This document shows positions 1 to 10,962 of a stretch of 64,000 nucleotides of DNA, one piece after another. Within the stretch, counting starts at the first letter, position 1; each line of letters opens with the position of its first letter. A model generated the notes under the pieces. It did not search any database. It was not told the origin of the DNA and saw only the letters and a list, made by a program, of their open reading frames with translations. Origin of the DNA: Epithemia pelagica (taxonomy: Eukaryota; Bacillariophyta; Bacillariophyceae; Surirellales; Surirellaceae); NCBI GenBank assembly GCA_946965045.2, contig OX337231.1:2666001-2730000 (forward strand), written 5' to 3'. A program made the translations under genes and the position numbers.

Positions 1-336
1 GGCGTAGCGCAACCATAATTCCGAGGATCGATGATCGACTTCGAGGGATCGTTCGAAGATGGATCGGGCTCGTTCGTATTCTTTGTTGTCCTCTTCAAAT
101 CGCGCATATTTGACCCAATTGCCAATATGCTCACGACGATATCGAATATTGTCTTCAAAATGTTTCCGTCGATCCCTCAAGTGCGCTTGGTATTCCTCGG
201 CATCATGGATCTTGACAATGGGTTCCGGAACGTGAGCCTCTTGACGATCGGCCGCCTCCCGCAAAATTTGCTCGGACGAAATCTGAATCGCCGCCGGAGC
301 GCGGTTCTTAATTCGAGTTGCTGCCGTTCCAGACAT
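1..336 (-). CDS. CRNKL1: Crooked neck/Clf1 (CRNKL1-like) splicing factor, N-terminal part only
   Basis: Translating the minus strand from the ATG at 336-334 gives about 112 residues open to the window edge. The start MSGTAATRIKNRAPAAIQIS, then EQILREA, FEDNIR, NWVKYARFEE and ERARSIFERSLEVD, follows the N-terminus of crooked-neck proteins and enters the first HAT (half-a-TPR) repeat. Known role of the family: HAT-repeat scaffold of the Prp19-associated complex, needed for assembly and activation of the spliceosome in the nucleus. The ATG is chosen because the conserved N-terminal block starts right after it. The remaining HAT repeats lie outside the window, so integrity cannot be judged. The gene is divergent from the kinesin gene to its right. 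Confidence 0.85.
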   Translation of the reverse strand, partial: MSGTAATRIKNRAPAAIQISSEQILREAADRQEAHVPEPIVKIHDAEEYQAHLRDRRKHFEDNIRYRREHIGNWVKYARFEEDNKEYERARSIFERSLEVDHRSSELWLRYA

Positions 337-1186
337 GACGGCGAAGACAACGATGATATATCTTCTTGGTGCTAGACCTCAAGGTGCGCCGTTGTGTGTC
401 TTCCATAGAGTTAACCACGGCCATTGTGTCTGCTCGTCCGAACGAATCGCGAATCCAGTCGCTGGTGAGTCCATCATCCTTCGCGCGTCCGGAACGAGAT
501 CCGGCGCGCCGGCAATGCTTTCCCGCGCTCCCGGGTATCCAAGACAATCTCAGCGACCATGACTAAACATCATTATAGATAGTCTATGGAATGTTAAACT
601 GGTAACCGATCGAGTGTGTATTGATTGTACCGTTTGTCCGTACGGCACGTGCCTATGGAGGTGCGTGGAGGGCGACAATTGACACCGCAAAACCTGGATG
701 CACTCATCGCGTGGAGTGAAAATCTCGATGCTCGGTGCACCCTTGCAGGAACAGAGAGCGAGATAGTGGACGGAGAGTGGAGAGAAAGACAAGACTTGTG
801 GAAGAACAACAATAGAGGTGTATTTGGAGGGAAACTGACAAAGAACTTGGAACAAACATTAAGACGTTGAGAGAGTATTGTGTGGATTGTTTGGGAACAA
901 GAGCAGTGTCTCATTGATAGAGCTGCAAACCAAAGAATATCCCTTCATATTGAAGCACAGTTTTTCTGTTTCACTGCACCAAACACAAACAGGTGCTTCG
1001 AGTACCTTGAAAAAAAAGCGAGTCCACAGCAAGAGGTCTTCGTAGACTCTGGATTCGCGTCTTGCGTCCATTCAGGTGGAACGAACTAGTGTTGGGAACA
1101 GCCGATCCATTTCTCCACTGGGACGCCCAAGAATAGTGATTCTCATTTTGGCACCATTGTTTTGAACGCAAACTACGAATACAGTC
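337..1186. other. Divergent intergenic region, crooked-neck / kinesin
   Basis: About 850 bp between two divergently read genes, so it should hold both promoters. Short open frames occur on both strands, but none shows a recognisable domain or a coding-like pattern. No RNA gene was recognised. Confidence 0.5.
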
Positions 1187-3912
1187 ATGATGCTAGTGAC
1201 TGGCTGTAGTCGCATGACGGAGCCCTCCTCGTCTACACCCAGTGGTAGTGCAAGTCGTTTGGCCACTCTTCCCATTCAAGAGGAAGAAGCCGAGAGCATT
1301 CTGAGTGATGAAGGATTTCGGGGAGATCGAATTCAAGGTAGGTTGGTCTCGGCGTTGTATGAAGTGAAAATTACGGTTGGAGTTGTGGAGGAAAATGCTG
1401 CGTTTGGTTTCAAGCATGGAAATGATAATTTGTCCACGTCGCTTGTCTGACACCTTTTATATGAAACCTATATTTGTTCGTTCCCATTATCTTTACAGTG
1501 GCTGTTCGAGTGCGTCCCTTGACAGTGCCCTCCAAGTCACTGCACAATGGAGATAGTAGTTCTGTGTCAACCAAGACATCGTTGTTGCCGCTGAGTCTAC
1601 GAAACATGCACCTGTCGAAGCATCATAACAGCGATGAAGCCGCAAGTGTCGTTAGTGGCAGTAGTCGAAACAGTCACAACAAGTCCTTGGCATCCACCAC
1701 TTCCTCTTGGAACCTTGTTGGACCCGATACGCTCGTATTAAAACCCTCCTCTTTGCTCGCTCGCAAAAAGACGGGACATTCCTTTACGGTGGACCACGTG
1801 TTTGACGAAGACCGCGATACGAAATCCATTTATCAAGAAATGGGTCGTCCCATTGTGCAGTCGGCCTTGACGGGTCGGAATGGAACCCTCTTTGCCTATG
1901 GACAAACGGGCAGTGGGAAAACCTTTACGTTGCAAGGCAACAGCGCGGATCACAGCCAAGACGAAAATGACGAAGAACAAGAGCACAAGGAAGGTCTCAT
2001 ACAATTGGCCATGACCGATTTGTTTGATGCAATTCATGCTAGTACCAGTCGGCAATGGGAAGTCAAGGTCCAATACTTTGAAATATACAACGAAGTTGTG
2101 CAAGATCTCATTGCTGCCACACCACCAGTCGAAAGTTCACCCCACTCTACAGTCACCACATCTTCGTCTTCCGTATCATCTTCAACACCCCTGTGGAACA
2201 GTCGCGTGGATCAAGCGAATCGTACGACAAGACGTTCTTTGAAGCAACGCTCCTCGTCCGCACCGCCTAGACCCGTCAAACCTGTGGTCCGATTGCCCAC
2301 TCTCAAAATTGTGGACCATGGCAATGGTGTAGTACACGTCAATGCTCGAGAGCAAGTCGTCACAAGTGCTGCTGAATGCGTCCGTCTGTTGCGAAAAGGC
2401 AATCGGGCTCGAGCCATGGCTGCCACGGATGCCAATCAACATTCGTCGCGCAGTCATGCCATTTTTCGAGTCTCCCTCCAAAGTAGACCTGCGTCCGAAA
2501 GCACCACTGGTCAAGGAACCGCTCCCTCGCGGCAACTGAATGAACCTAGTACCACCATCGCTGCTACCTGGCGATGGTCCGTCTTGAATTTTGTGGATTT
2601 GGCCGGATCGGAAAACAGTCGAAAGGCACTCGGATCTTCCGCGGCAGCAGCCTCCGACGCAACGAGTATCTCTTCGTACTCTTCCGCCCGGTCGTCATTG
2701 CATCGCAAACAACGCGAGGGTGGAAAAATCAATCAAGGTTTGTTGTCGCTCTCCCGCGTCATTTACGCCCTCAGTCTTCCCGAAGCCAAGCGTCCCTCGC
2801 ACATTGGATTCCGCGACTCCAAATTGACAAGGATATTACAACCCAGTTTATCGGGGAATGCCGCCATGGCAATTCTGTGTTGCGTTTCCTTGGCCAAGGC
2901 TGATATTGGCGAAACCAAGTCTTCTCTCCAGTTCGCCACCAGTGCCAAACGGATTCCCATTCAACCCATAGTCAATGAAGTTCTCTTTGGTCCCAATAGT
3001 TCTGCCAAGGAACGAGCCGAGCAAAAAGCTGCCTTTATCGAACTCCAGAACGAGATGAGGACAGTCAAGCAGGCGTTGAAAGAATTTCAAGAAAGATTCG
3101 CCCAACAACAACAAGCTCAGCAACAAGATGCGTCCTCCTCTATCACGAAACCTCAAGGACCTTCATCCGCATTAATTGTGGGGCGCCTCGCTCCTGCTGG
3201 TTCGACCACGAACTTCTCCATTTTGGATTCGTCCATGGGTTCTTCCGAGGAGACACCAACCCTTTCACCACCCGTTGAGAATAGCAACCTCTTGAAAGAC
3301 AAGCCAAACGCCTCACCTGAAGATCCCCCATTGCCTTCGCTTTCTCAATCAAGTACAAGTAACAGTCTTGTCGTTGTACACACTCCCTTGTCATCCTCTC
3401 CACTCTCACCTCCCCTTTTACCGCGACAACAGCAACGTGGTGAGGAACCTCATCTCCAACTTGCGCAACAGACACCTCAAGAAGCTAGCAGTGATGACGA
3501 GGACCATCATTTTGTGGGCCCACCACCGCCCTTGACCGAAGTGGAAATTTCGCCTCAAGACAATGGAAAGTTGGCAGTAGCGACTTTGGATGAACAACGA
3601 GCGAATTACCTCGAGGAACGTCTGGAGATGACCGAGGCCTTGGTGGAACGCATGTATACGGAACTAAACATTACTCGTCATGCGGTGATGGAATCGAGTG
3701 CACGGAATGCAGAATTGCAAGAACTGGTTGTTCAGATGCAACGGCAAATCGTGGATGAGGAAGAAGAGGAGGACGCTTCGACTGGTAGAGGTCTGTCGTC
3801 GTTTTCGGGATGGTGCATCTTAATCTGCATCCTCTTGTATGCGTTTGGGTTGCGGGATTTCTTCATTAGTGGCATTATCTTTCTCTGGTTGTCCTTGCAA
3901 GTCTTGAAGTAA
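1187..3912 (+). CDS. Kinesin motor protein with hydrophobic C-terminal tail
   Basis: Two exons, 1187-1337 and 1499-3912, with a GT-AG intron at 1338-1498. Splicing creates the conserved first motor strand RIQVAVRVRPL, which supports the junction. The product is about 854 aa from the first ATG; a second ATG at 1214 is equally plausible. The motor domain carries the P-loop GQTGSGKT near residue 185, switch I NQHSSRSH near 363 and switch II VDLAGSE near 415. Long Ser-rich insertions separate the motor elements. The motor is N-terminal, followed by a Gln-rich coiled coil, a Pro/Ser-rich linker and a second predicted coiled coil. The last 35 residues, from about 820, are strongly hydrophobic (GWCILICILLYAFG and FFISGIIFLWLSLQVL) and end almost at the stop, as in a tail-anchored membrane protein. 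Role by family: ATP-driven movement along microtubules. Membrane cargo is inferred from the tail. The kinesin subfamily was not assigned. Confidence 0.92.
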
Positions 3913-4724
3913 AATCTCGGGGGACTCGCTTTGTTGTTTACCTCTGATGGTGTTCTCCTGGGAACGGAGACACAACACGAGAGAACCGTCTTTGGGATGA
4001 CGGTTTAGAAGAACGAGCTCCCTCCTCGATGACAAGGTCTATTGCTTCGTGACTTTGCGGTACGTTGAGAAGCGGACACTTGTTATCATGGCACACGATA
4101 CTTTGGTTGAGTTCATGCCAACATGATTTTCGCAGCATCCTTTGGATGTTGCTTCTTTTCCGGGAACCATTGTTTCTACGAGGCAACACTTTTTCCTTGT
4201 GCAAAGTACGTGTAGTGGGTTGGGGTTGAGAATCCTAGCAACAGACGGGGTCAAAGACAGTTTTATTGCGGACCTACCTATGTAGACGATATCCCTTGGT
4301 CCAACTTGCAATACTCGGATATGCTAGAATAACGCTAGCCAAGGACATTTTATAGTATTGCCACAGTTCATTACGAGACTGACCCATGTCTCTTTTGGTT
4401 GCGATGCGGAACGGAACCTGTTCACCGTCACTTGTACAGCGACCAGGAAAACCACTGCAGTCTGCGACTTCTTCCACGAAAAGATGGACGTACCCCAGCC
4501 TCAAGGGTTGTGTTCTGCTGTCATGACTCCCCTGAGAATAACGCGGTAAACCGTCTCGTTCGTAACGATTCCTTGAAAGCAAAACTGTGACGATGTCTTT
4601 GGGTTTGGGATCTCGGTACCATTCAGCTCCATGACAGGAGAGAGCCGTTGGTGCTACATGAAATCCAAGACGACACAAGGATTCGCTTTTGCGCGCGCGC
4701 AAGTCGTCCGACTCCATGGTTGGT
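3913..4724. other. Intergenic region between convergent kinesin and methyltransferase genes
   Basis: About 810 bp. The minus strand has an open frame of 147 codons at 4274-4717 and further short ones at 4039-4311 and 3938-4204. A 40-bp GT-AG segment near 4245-4290 could join the first two, but no domain is recognisable and such an intron would be unusually short. It probably holds two 3' ends. A small unrecognised minus-strand gene cannot be excluded. Confidence 0.4.
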
Positions 4725-5534
4725 TCAACAGGGGCGGGAGAGGGTATGTTCGTACGAGGTGCCGAGTGTGGTATCTCGCGGATTCTCGGGGTCCTGTTTG
4801 TCGACTTGCCATAAAAAGGGCACCACAGTCGAGGATTCTTCTTCCAGTTTCAGTTCATACAAGTCCAATGGTCCGCCTCGTTCGTGACAGGATTCCGGCA
4901 ATTGTCCATCGACTAGATAGTCACGACGAGGGATTCGACGCCAGGAAAATCCCAACGACTTGGCCAACTGAAAAAACAAGGACACGGTCGATTCGGCACG
5001 CGTCACGAGACCCAACACAAAGACACCGGCATCACAACAAGACTTGTCCTCTTTGTTGGGGGAACGAAGCAACAAGGCTTGTATCGTCCAGAGCAAGGGT
5101 TCCAACACCGATGGCCATTGAACGACATCGGCCGCCACTACCATGGAAACCGGTCCCAATAATTGGTCTCGGAGATTTTGCAACTGGGTGCAATCTCCCC
5201 AAATCAATTCTTGGCAGGAAACCTGTACGACCGGCACACCACCACCACCAAAGGAGTGTCGTTCCACATTGTCCTGCAAGAGTGGCAAGACGGATGCATT
5301 GCCATCCGTCAAGACAACTTGACGTGGTGGGGCATGGGCGGCCACCAACCCTGGGACACCGGTTCCTCCGGCACCCAATTCGACCACAATGCCATTGGAA
5401 GATGACAGGTGACGTTGAACAGCGGTCGATGCCAAATAATGGCCCAGCAACAAGGAAATGGGCCACAAGACTTGACCCGTCAAGTCAAAGTCGGTACAGG
5501 CCGAGGAACTAGAACCAATTTCCAAATGAATCAT
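4725..5534 (-). CDS. METTL21-like (Methyltransf_16) protein methyltransferase
   Basis: 269 aa from the ATG at 5534. The pattern FDLTGQVLWPISLLLGHYL, then VVELGAGGTGVPGL (motif I, AdoMet binding), VVLTDGN (motif II) and VVAADVVQW (post-II acidic motif), is that of seven-beta-strand class I methyltransferases of the METTL21/METTL18/EEF-KMT group. Known members methylate lysines or histidines on chaperones and translation factors; the substrate here cannot be read from the sequence. Immediately upstream, in the same frame and separated only by a TAA at 5535-5537, is a 90-codon ORF at 5538-5807. It carries a run of about 20 His and an N-terminal segment resembling the beta-strands that normally precede the Rossmann core. 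The true protein may therefore be longer, or the gene may be interrupted. Convergent with kinesin. Confidence 0.8.
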   Translation of the reverse strand: MIHLEIGSSSSACTDFDLTGQVLWPISLLLGHYLASTAVQRHLSSSNGIVVELGAGGTGVPGLVAAHAPPRQVVLTDGNASVLPLLQDNVERHSFGGGGVPVVQVSCQELIWGDCTQLQNLRDQLLGPVSMVVAADVVQWPSVLEPLLWTIQALLLRSPNKEDKSCCDAGVFVLGLVTRAESTVSLFFQLAKSLGFSWRRIPRRDYLVDGQLPESCHERGGPLDLYELKLEEESSTVVPFLWQVDKQDPENPRDTTLGTSYEHTLSRPC

Positions 5535-5645
5535 TTACGAGCTACTTGAGCAAGACTCTTCCCCATCTTGACGAGGATCGCAATCTTTCTTGGTATTGGA
5601 GGAAGCTTCTTGCTCTTGTTGATGCTGTGGTGCATTGTCCGAACC

Positions 5646-5708
<63 letters not shown>

Positions 5709-5807
5709 GCCACTGGAGGGAGTTTCTCCTCCTTGACTGTCAAAACAGGGGATTGTGATTTTGGCCGTTGGAAAGTCTTGGACGGCAAACAATTGATCCA
5801 ATTCCAT
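5535..5807 (-). CDS. Possible 5' coding part of the METTL21-like gene, in frame before a TAA stop
   Basis: Open frame of 90 codons, starting MELDQLFAVQDFPTAKITI, that ends in TAA directly before the ATG of the methyltransferase and in the same frame. The middle is a (CAT)n tract read as poly-His. The first 30 residues look like amphipathic strands rather than random translation, and METTL21 proteins normally have such strands N-terminal to the core. Whether this is a 5' exon joined by an unrecognised intron, readthrough, a stop mutation or untranslated leader is unresolved. Confidence 0.35.
5648..5707. repeat. (GAT)n trinucleotide microsatellite, about 20 units
   Basis: Uninterrupted GAT/ATG/TGA repeat of about 60 bp. 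On the minus strand it reads as CAT, encoding poly-His in the frame leading into the METTL21-like gene. It is the longest perfect trinucleotide run noticed in the window. Confidence 0.95.
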
Positions 5808-6114
5808 CCTCGATTACAACCGGCAAGGCCATCTAAGAAAGGTCTTGTTCAAAAGGACTATGGAACAACATTCACCGACGACGCCGTTTTGGACCATGAG
5901 AAGGAGGGCCGCGAATTTAACGCGACTGGAAGCGAGTCGCCGAAGAGGATTCCCGCGACCAGTAACGTCAGGATACGAGCGGGGGAGGTTTTGACGATCT
6001 TTCCGATTCGTTGTGCGACCGACGAATTTCTGTGAATCCAACGTCGACGCTAAGTCCCAAAATTCTGCATTGACGACATTGACACATCTCCACCGAACAA
6101 AGACGAAAGAGACC

Positions 6115-7799
6115 ATGAAACTCCATTTCGGTAGCCTCGCTGTCGCCTTGTCGCTTTCCCCTGTTGCATGGGGAGCGTATCGCAGCGAAATCAAGGTAGG
6201 CAATTCGTTTGCGAGAAAAAAAGAGGCCAACACAAGATTGACTCCCACTCTCGTGCGTCGAGAGTGCCCTTGGCACACGATTGCCCATGAAACGAGATGG
6301 TTATAGTCCGTGTGTCTCTTTTTTCTCACCCTTTCATTCTCTTTTTTCCTTATTGCCATTCGTTGTCGTAGATTCGTGACGATGCCGTGCACAATGACTA
6401 TCACTCTCCCTTGCCGCATACCTATGTGCATTCGTCGCAATTGCCCGACAGTTTTAACTGGGCCAATATCAATGGGGTGAGCTATTTGACCCATTCCCTC
6501 AACCAACATATTCCTCAGTATTGCGGTAGTTGCTATGCTCATGGTGCCTTGTCCAGTCTGGCCGATCGAATCAAGATTGCCCGATTGGGAGAAGGAGATG
6601 ACATGTACGTGATCCGTCGTCGCTGGTGTGCCTGCTGCTTGGATTCGTAGTAGGTTGATTCTCACGTTTCTGGTTGCCTGGTGCGTCTGTGGTTGCAGCA
6701 ATTTGAGTATTCAGTTTATTTTGAATTGTGGAACCGAAGAGGCTGGTTCTTGCCATGGAGGGTACCACACTTCCACGTATGAATTTATCAAAAAGGTTGG
6801 ATACGTTCCTTATGGTAAGTCCTATTGAAACCGAACGACAAAAAGTCCCTGCTTGAGGAATCGTTTCCTAACTTCAACGGTTTCATTTCGAAATTCACAG
6901 ATACTTGCATGACGTACATGGCGTGCAGCAATGAATCTACCGAAGGTATGTTTGCTCCGTGATTGCGCTGTTGTGTTGTTTTTCCTCGACACGTTGGTTC
7001 TCATGAAAGAGGCATTTGGACGACCACGAATGTGTGTTGTTGTAGGCTTTTGTTCGCAAGTCGATACGTCTTGCAGTCCGGCCAATACCTGCCGTACCTG
7101 TGATACCTTTGCCGGCATGGGTGGCGCCTGTACCGAAATTGACTTTTTCCCCAATGCCACGGTTCACGAATACGGCATGATTGAATTTGACGACAATGTC
7201 GTGGAACGCATCATGACGGAAATTGTCGTCCGTGGACCCGTGGCGGCCACTATTAACGCCGAACCCATTGTCGAATACAAGGGTGGGGTCTTTACCGATG
7301 ATTCCTTTAGTGATGAAACCAACCATATTGTGTCCATTGTGGGATGGGGTATGGATGAAGAAACGGGATCCAAACATTGGATTATCCGCAACTCGTGGGG
7401 TACGTGTTTGTGTCAATGAGGATGTTCTTTGTGTTCTTGTTCAATGGTGTTGCTCTGTGTTTGGTCTCCTGGTCGAAACTGACACGGCTGTTGTCTTTGT
7501 CATCACCACTTTTGGTTTCTGGAATAATAATGATGCTATACCAACACACAGGCCAATACTGGGGTGAAATGGGATACATGCGCTTGGAGGTGGGAAAGAA
7601 TTTGTTGGGTATTGAAGGAGAAGTCGCTTGGGCGACTCCGGGTCAGTTTACCGTCCGCAACTTTCCCTGCAACGAAGATGGATCCAACTGTGTCATTAAA
7701 AACCGACCCGTTGTGGCCACGCAAAAATTTGAGGATCCCTCGGCCAACGTACCAGCCTTGGAACGTCGTTTGAAGACCCATGGCAACATTCGTGCCTAA
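6115..7799 (+). CDS. CTSZ: Cathepsin Z/X-like papain-family cysteine protease, six exons
   Basis: Exons 6115-6195, 6372-6604, 6699-6814, 6901-6945, 7046-7399 and 7552-7799 all have GT-AG introns and keep one frame, giving about 358 aa. The first exon encodes a signal peptide (LHFGSLAVALSLSPVAWG). The mature part starts near LPDSFNWANINGVSYL. The active-site Cys lies in QYCGSCYAHG, His in NHIVSIVGWG and Asn in IIRNSWG. The short spacing between signal peptide and mature domain, the HIPQYCGSC form of the active site and the Cys-rich block CSPANTCRTC are typical of cathepsin Z (X), a carboxy-monopeptidase, rather than cathepsin L or B. Expected location is lysosome/vacuole or secreted. Five introns make it the most intron-rich gene here. 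Confidence 0.93.
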
Positions 7800-8058
7800 C
7801 TGATGATTATGATGAAGATTGATTCGCCATGGTTGTGGATCCTCCACTTTGGCTTCTTGTATCGGCAATTGGAGAGAATGAGAAATGTTTAGGAGAGGTG
7901 AAATTACGAATTTTATGATTTATAGTGAGTATCCTTAGAGCTGGTCCAATATGGAAGCATCCAATCTGTAGCAGTAACGCACGTCCCAGGGTGTAGGCGC
8001 TTGAGCCTCTCTCACGCATCTTGCGTGTGGATGACCACCCTCCCCCACATGCTTGCTG

Positions 8059-9612
8059 CTATCTGGAATGCTGTTTCTTTCCACCGCTGCCACCATGCCT
8101 CTTTTTGGTTGGAACAGGAGCCGAAAAGGGTACCCAGTGTCGTCGTTTTTCGTGCTTCTGGCTGTCGTCCTTTTGTTGTTGTTGTTGCTGATCGACTGTA
8201 GGAGTAGTTGGTTCTAGAAACAAGCCTTCTTCTTGTTCGAGAATGGGTTTGGCTTGCTCCCACAAATGCGGCAAGTGTTGTTGCAATACCGTCCACACAT
8301 CAAGGTACAGGGGACACGTCACGTCGACGCCCGTGGGACAATAGGGATGCGTCGAGGGCAATTGCATGCGCGCCAAATGCAAGGCGACGCGTTCTCCGGG
8401 AAAGCCCAATTGTTGACGAAACAATCGATTCGTGCGACCATCCCCATGACTGGTATCGCCCACAATGGGATGAGACAAGCCATTTAAATGACGACGAATT
8501 TGATGCCATCGTCCCGTTTCCGGTCGGGCCAAGACCAAGGAGGCACGAACCGGTTCCTCCGTCAACCAATGACGGTTGCTTGTTTCATTATTATTGGTGG
8601 TGGTGGTTTCGGTGGTCAGCTGCTGTTGTTGTTGCTGCTGTGCTTGCCATTGTGTGGCCAAGTGTTGTCCAGTGGCGATAAAGCGCAGCCATGTCGTGGC
8701 ATTGTTGAGCACACCTCGAGCATCGCGAATCGGTCGATCCACCTTGAACCAACCTTCCTGGACCAAATTGCGTCCCGGCAACAACCCATTGCCACGCACC
8801 AAGGCCACATACGTCTTGCACGTGTCGGGGTAGGGACCTTGCAAGGCTTGGGCCAAGGCATGTGTACTATTCCGGTACTGTGAGATCCGATCCAGATCCA
8901 TCGTGTGTTGGTGTGGATGACCCTCCATGATTCCTCGTTCCGTATCCGTGTCATGGTGGGACTGCTGCTGCAGGTCTTCGGCATAGGTCAGGAGCAAACA
9001 TCCACTGGCCCCTCGATCCAAACGATGGACCAGATTGACCCGACGATTGGACATGGCACATCGGACCCGTTGCAAAATGGGCACTTCTTGTGTTTGACGT
9101 GAGCCTCTCCATTCACTGTGATGACACACCACACTCGGTGGTTTTTGAATCACCAACCAATGCTCGTCGTGATCCAACACCAACACGTGGCCGTGCAACA
9201 TCCTTCTGGCATCCTCCTGGTCGTCGTCGTGTGTCGTGACGGTCGTATTGTAAAAATCGTGTAATGGTATAGAGGAATGACTGGTGGTAGCTTTTAATGC
9301 TTGCAGGGAACCATGACCCTGTCCTAGCCGGGAGGTACCATGGTATCGACGTGGATTGTGGTACAAGTCTCGTTGTGGTTGTTTTCTGATCCATGGAACG
9401 GACCAGGACGATATGGATTTCCCCACCACTACCATGGCATGGCCATGCTGTTGTTGTTGTTGTCGCACCCATGGAACGAGTCTGGTTGGGTCCACACCAA
9501 AGGCAACGACCATGCCTCTGGTGGTTGCCATTGCAGTGTTTCCCTGCAGCATGATCCAACCAAGAGAAACAAAGCGAAACCAACACACTGAAAAAGGCTT
9601 CACAACTGGCAT
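8059..9612 (-). CDS. RluA-family RNA pseudouridine synthase (TruC-like)
   Basis: 517 aa from the ATG at 9612. A central domain begins at VLDHDEHWLVIQKPPSVVCH. The catalytic motif is VHRLDRGASGCLL, where the Asp is the universal nucleophile-type residue. A later motif, PETGRWHQIRRHLNGLSHP followed by VGDTSHGDGRTN, matches bacterial TruC, which makes pseudouridine 65 in tRNA. The first roughly 120 residues lack the domain and may hold an organelle targeting sequence; this is inference. Poly-Gln insertions interrupt the catalytic domain (QAQQQQQQQ) and the C-terminus. The tail is basic (KKRHGGSGGKKQH). The exact RNA target is unknown. Confidence 0.9.
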   Translation of the reverse strand: MPVVKPFSVCWFRFVSLGWIMLQGNTAMATTRGMVVAFGVDPTRLVPWVRQQQQQHGHAMVVVGKSISSWSVPWIRKQPQRDLYHNPRRYHGTSRLGQGHGSLQALKATTSHSSIPLHDFYNTTVTTHDDDQEDARRMLHGHVLVLDHDEHWLVIQKPPSVVCHHSEWRGSRQTQEVPILQRVRCAMSNRRVNLVHRLDRGASGCLLLTYAEDLQQQSHHDTDTERGIMEGHPHQHTMDLDRISQYRNSTHALAQALQGPYPDTCKTYVALVRGNGLLPGRNLVQEGWFKVDRPIRDARGVLNNATTWLRFIATGQHLATQWQAQQQQQQQLTTETTTTNNNETSNRHWLTEEPVRASLVLARPETGRWHQIRRHLNGLSHPIVGDTSHGDGRTNRLFRQQLGFPGERVALHLARMQLPSTHPYCPTGVDVTCPLYLDVWTVLQQHLPHLWEQAKPILEQEEGLFLEPTTPTVDQQQQQQKDDSQKHEKRRHWVPFSAPVPTKKRHGGSGGKKQHSR

Positions 9613-9954
9613 TCCGCACTACTCTTTATAGCAATGTCTCCGTGGCGGTGAAGAATGAACCATGCATTCAAAGATCTTTGCACCAAGAACGAGCATTCGA
9701 CCAACAAGAACAGCAAGGCGATGGAACGAACATTGGTATGGAAATGTGTGGTGATGGATCTTTGGTGTCAGATTCGGGGGCAGAAGAAGGAGGCCAGATT
9801 TGGGGGCATCGGACAGAGGGGAGAGAAAGGTGGCAGAATAGGCGCCCCCTCATTTTTCTTCAAGATGTATGGGACACGTCACCAAAAAAGGTGCCGATAG
9901 TTTATTTATGAAGCCAAACAAAAGCGTTTGAAAAGAACGACCACAAGCATCATC
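9613..9954. other. Divergent intergenic region, pseudouridine synthase / SDR-like gene
   Basis: About 340 bp between two divergent genes. Purine-rich on the plus strand around 9700-9850. No gene or RNA recognised; probably two promoters. Confidence 0.5.
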
Positions 9955-10962
9955 ATGACAAGCGCCACTGTGTTTGCAGTTCCCACAACGACTGTGTGGA
10001 TCCTCGCGAGTGTCGTCCTGCTGGGACTTCCCTCCTGGACGGTGTCCTTTTCCATCTACACGACGACAGCCAGAAGAAGGATACCTGGCACTCATCATGC
10101 CTCCTGCTTGGCAGTTCCTCACAGACCCACAACCACAACCACAACAACTAGTAGTACAGCCTTGTCGGCGGCTCTGACGGCCGGCGACCGTGTCTTGGTC
10201 GTAGGCGGAACGGGTGGAGTCGGACAATTGGTGACGCAAAAATTGCAACAACAAAGTGGTTGTGAGGTTCGTGTCACGACCCGTGATAAACAACGAGGAC
10301 AAGACACCATTGCCAATGACGCCGTGGACGTTGTCGAGGTGGATGTCGTTCAAGAATCGGTCCAGGACATTCAAACCAAGGCGTGTCAAGGAGTCTCCGG
10401 CATGGTCATTTCCGTTGGAACCACCGCCTTTCCCACGGCCAAATGGAACAATGGCAATACGCCGGATGCCATTGATCATTTGGCCGTGGCCAAATTGGTT
10501 CAAGCGGCCGCCGCCACCCCCACCATGAAACGAGTCTTGTTGGTGACCAGTATTGGGGTGGAACGGACCAGTGACTTTCCCTTTGTCATTTTAAATCTCT
10601 TTGGTGTCTTGGATGCCAAACGCAAGGGCGAAGAGGCGCTCCAGGCCGCCGCCCTCGATCCGTCCAACAATTTGGATTGTGTCATTGTTCGACCGGGACG
10701 ACTGGTCGGTGGACCCTTTACCAATTTGGACATTCCTAAATTGTTACAAGTCCAAGGAGGTGCCGAAAATGGCGTCCAATGTGCGCCGGGCGATGTCTTG
10801 GTGGGAGATTGCAAACGAGATGCCTGTGCCGAAGCCATTGTCCAAGCCTTGCTCCAAGTCCCCAGTGCCGCGAATTTGGAATTTTGCATCGTCTCGGATG
10901 ATACTCGAGCAGCACTCACCAAACAAGAATGGGAGGAAACCTTTCAAAGTCTACAATCATAG
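9955..10962 (+). CDS. Atypical SDR NAD(P)-binding protein, probably plastid targeted
   Basis: 335 aa from the ATG at 9955. The N-terminus has a hydrophobic segment (VWILASVVLLGLPSWTVSFS) followed by an Arg/Thr/His-rich, acid-poor stretch, which fits a diatom ER-plus-plastid presequence. The Phe in the VSFS context could be the key +1 residue. The core begins GDRVLVVGGTGGVGQLV, a Rossmann GGTGGVG dinucleotide-binding loop. Then come VEVDVV, VLLVTSIGVE (active-site strand lacking the usual Tyr-x3-Lys) and CVIVRPGRLVGGP, typical of the NAD(P)H-binding/NmrA-like group (PF13460) that includes plant plastid TIC62-like proteins. Substrate unknown. Confidence 0.87.
   Translation: MTSATVFAVPTTTVWILASVVLLGLPSWTVSFSIYTTTARRRIPGTHHASCLAVPHRPTTTTTTTSSTALSAALTAGDRVLVVGGTGGVGQLVTQKLQQQSGCEVRVTTRDKQRGQDTIANDAVDVVEVDVVQESVQDIQTKACQGVSGMVISVGTTAFPTAKWNNGNTPDAIDHLAVAKLVQAAAATPTMKRVLLVTSIGVERTSDFPFVILNLFGVLDAKRKGEEALQAAALDPSNNLDCVIVRPGRLVGGPFTNLDIPKLLQVQGGAENGVQCAPGDVLVGDCKRDACAEAIVQALLQVPSAANLEFCIVSDDTRAALTKQEWEETFQSLQS

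Noticed and set aside
4274-4717. 147-codon minus ORF with possible continuation to 4039
   Set aside because: No domain, would need a 40-bp intron, contains a (GC)n stretch; kept only as a note in the intergenic entry.
4631-5512. 293-codon plus-strand ORF
   Set aside because: Antisense shadow of the METTL21-like gene; Arg/His/Pro-rich translation without a domain.
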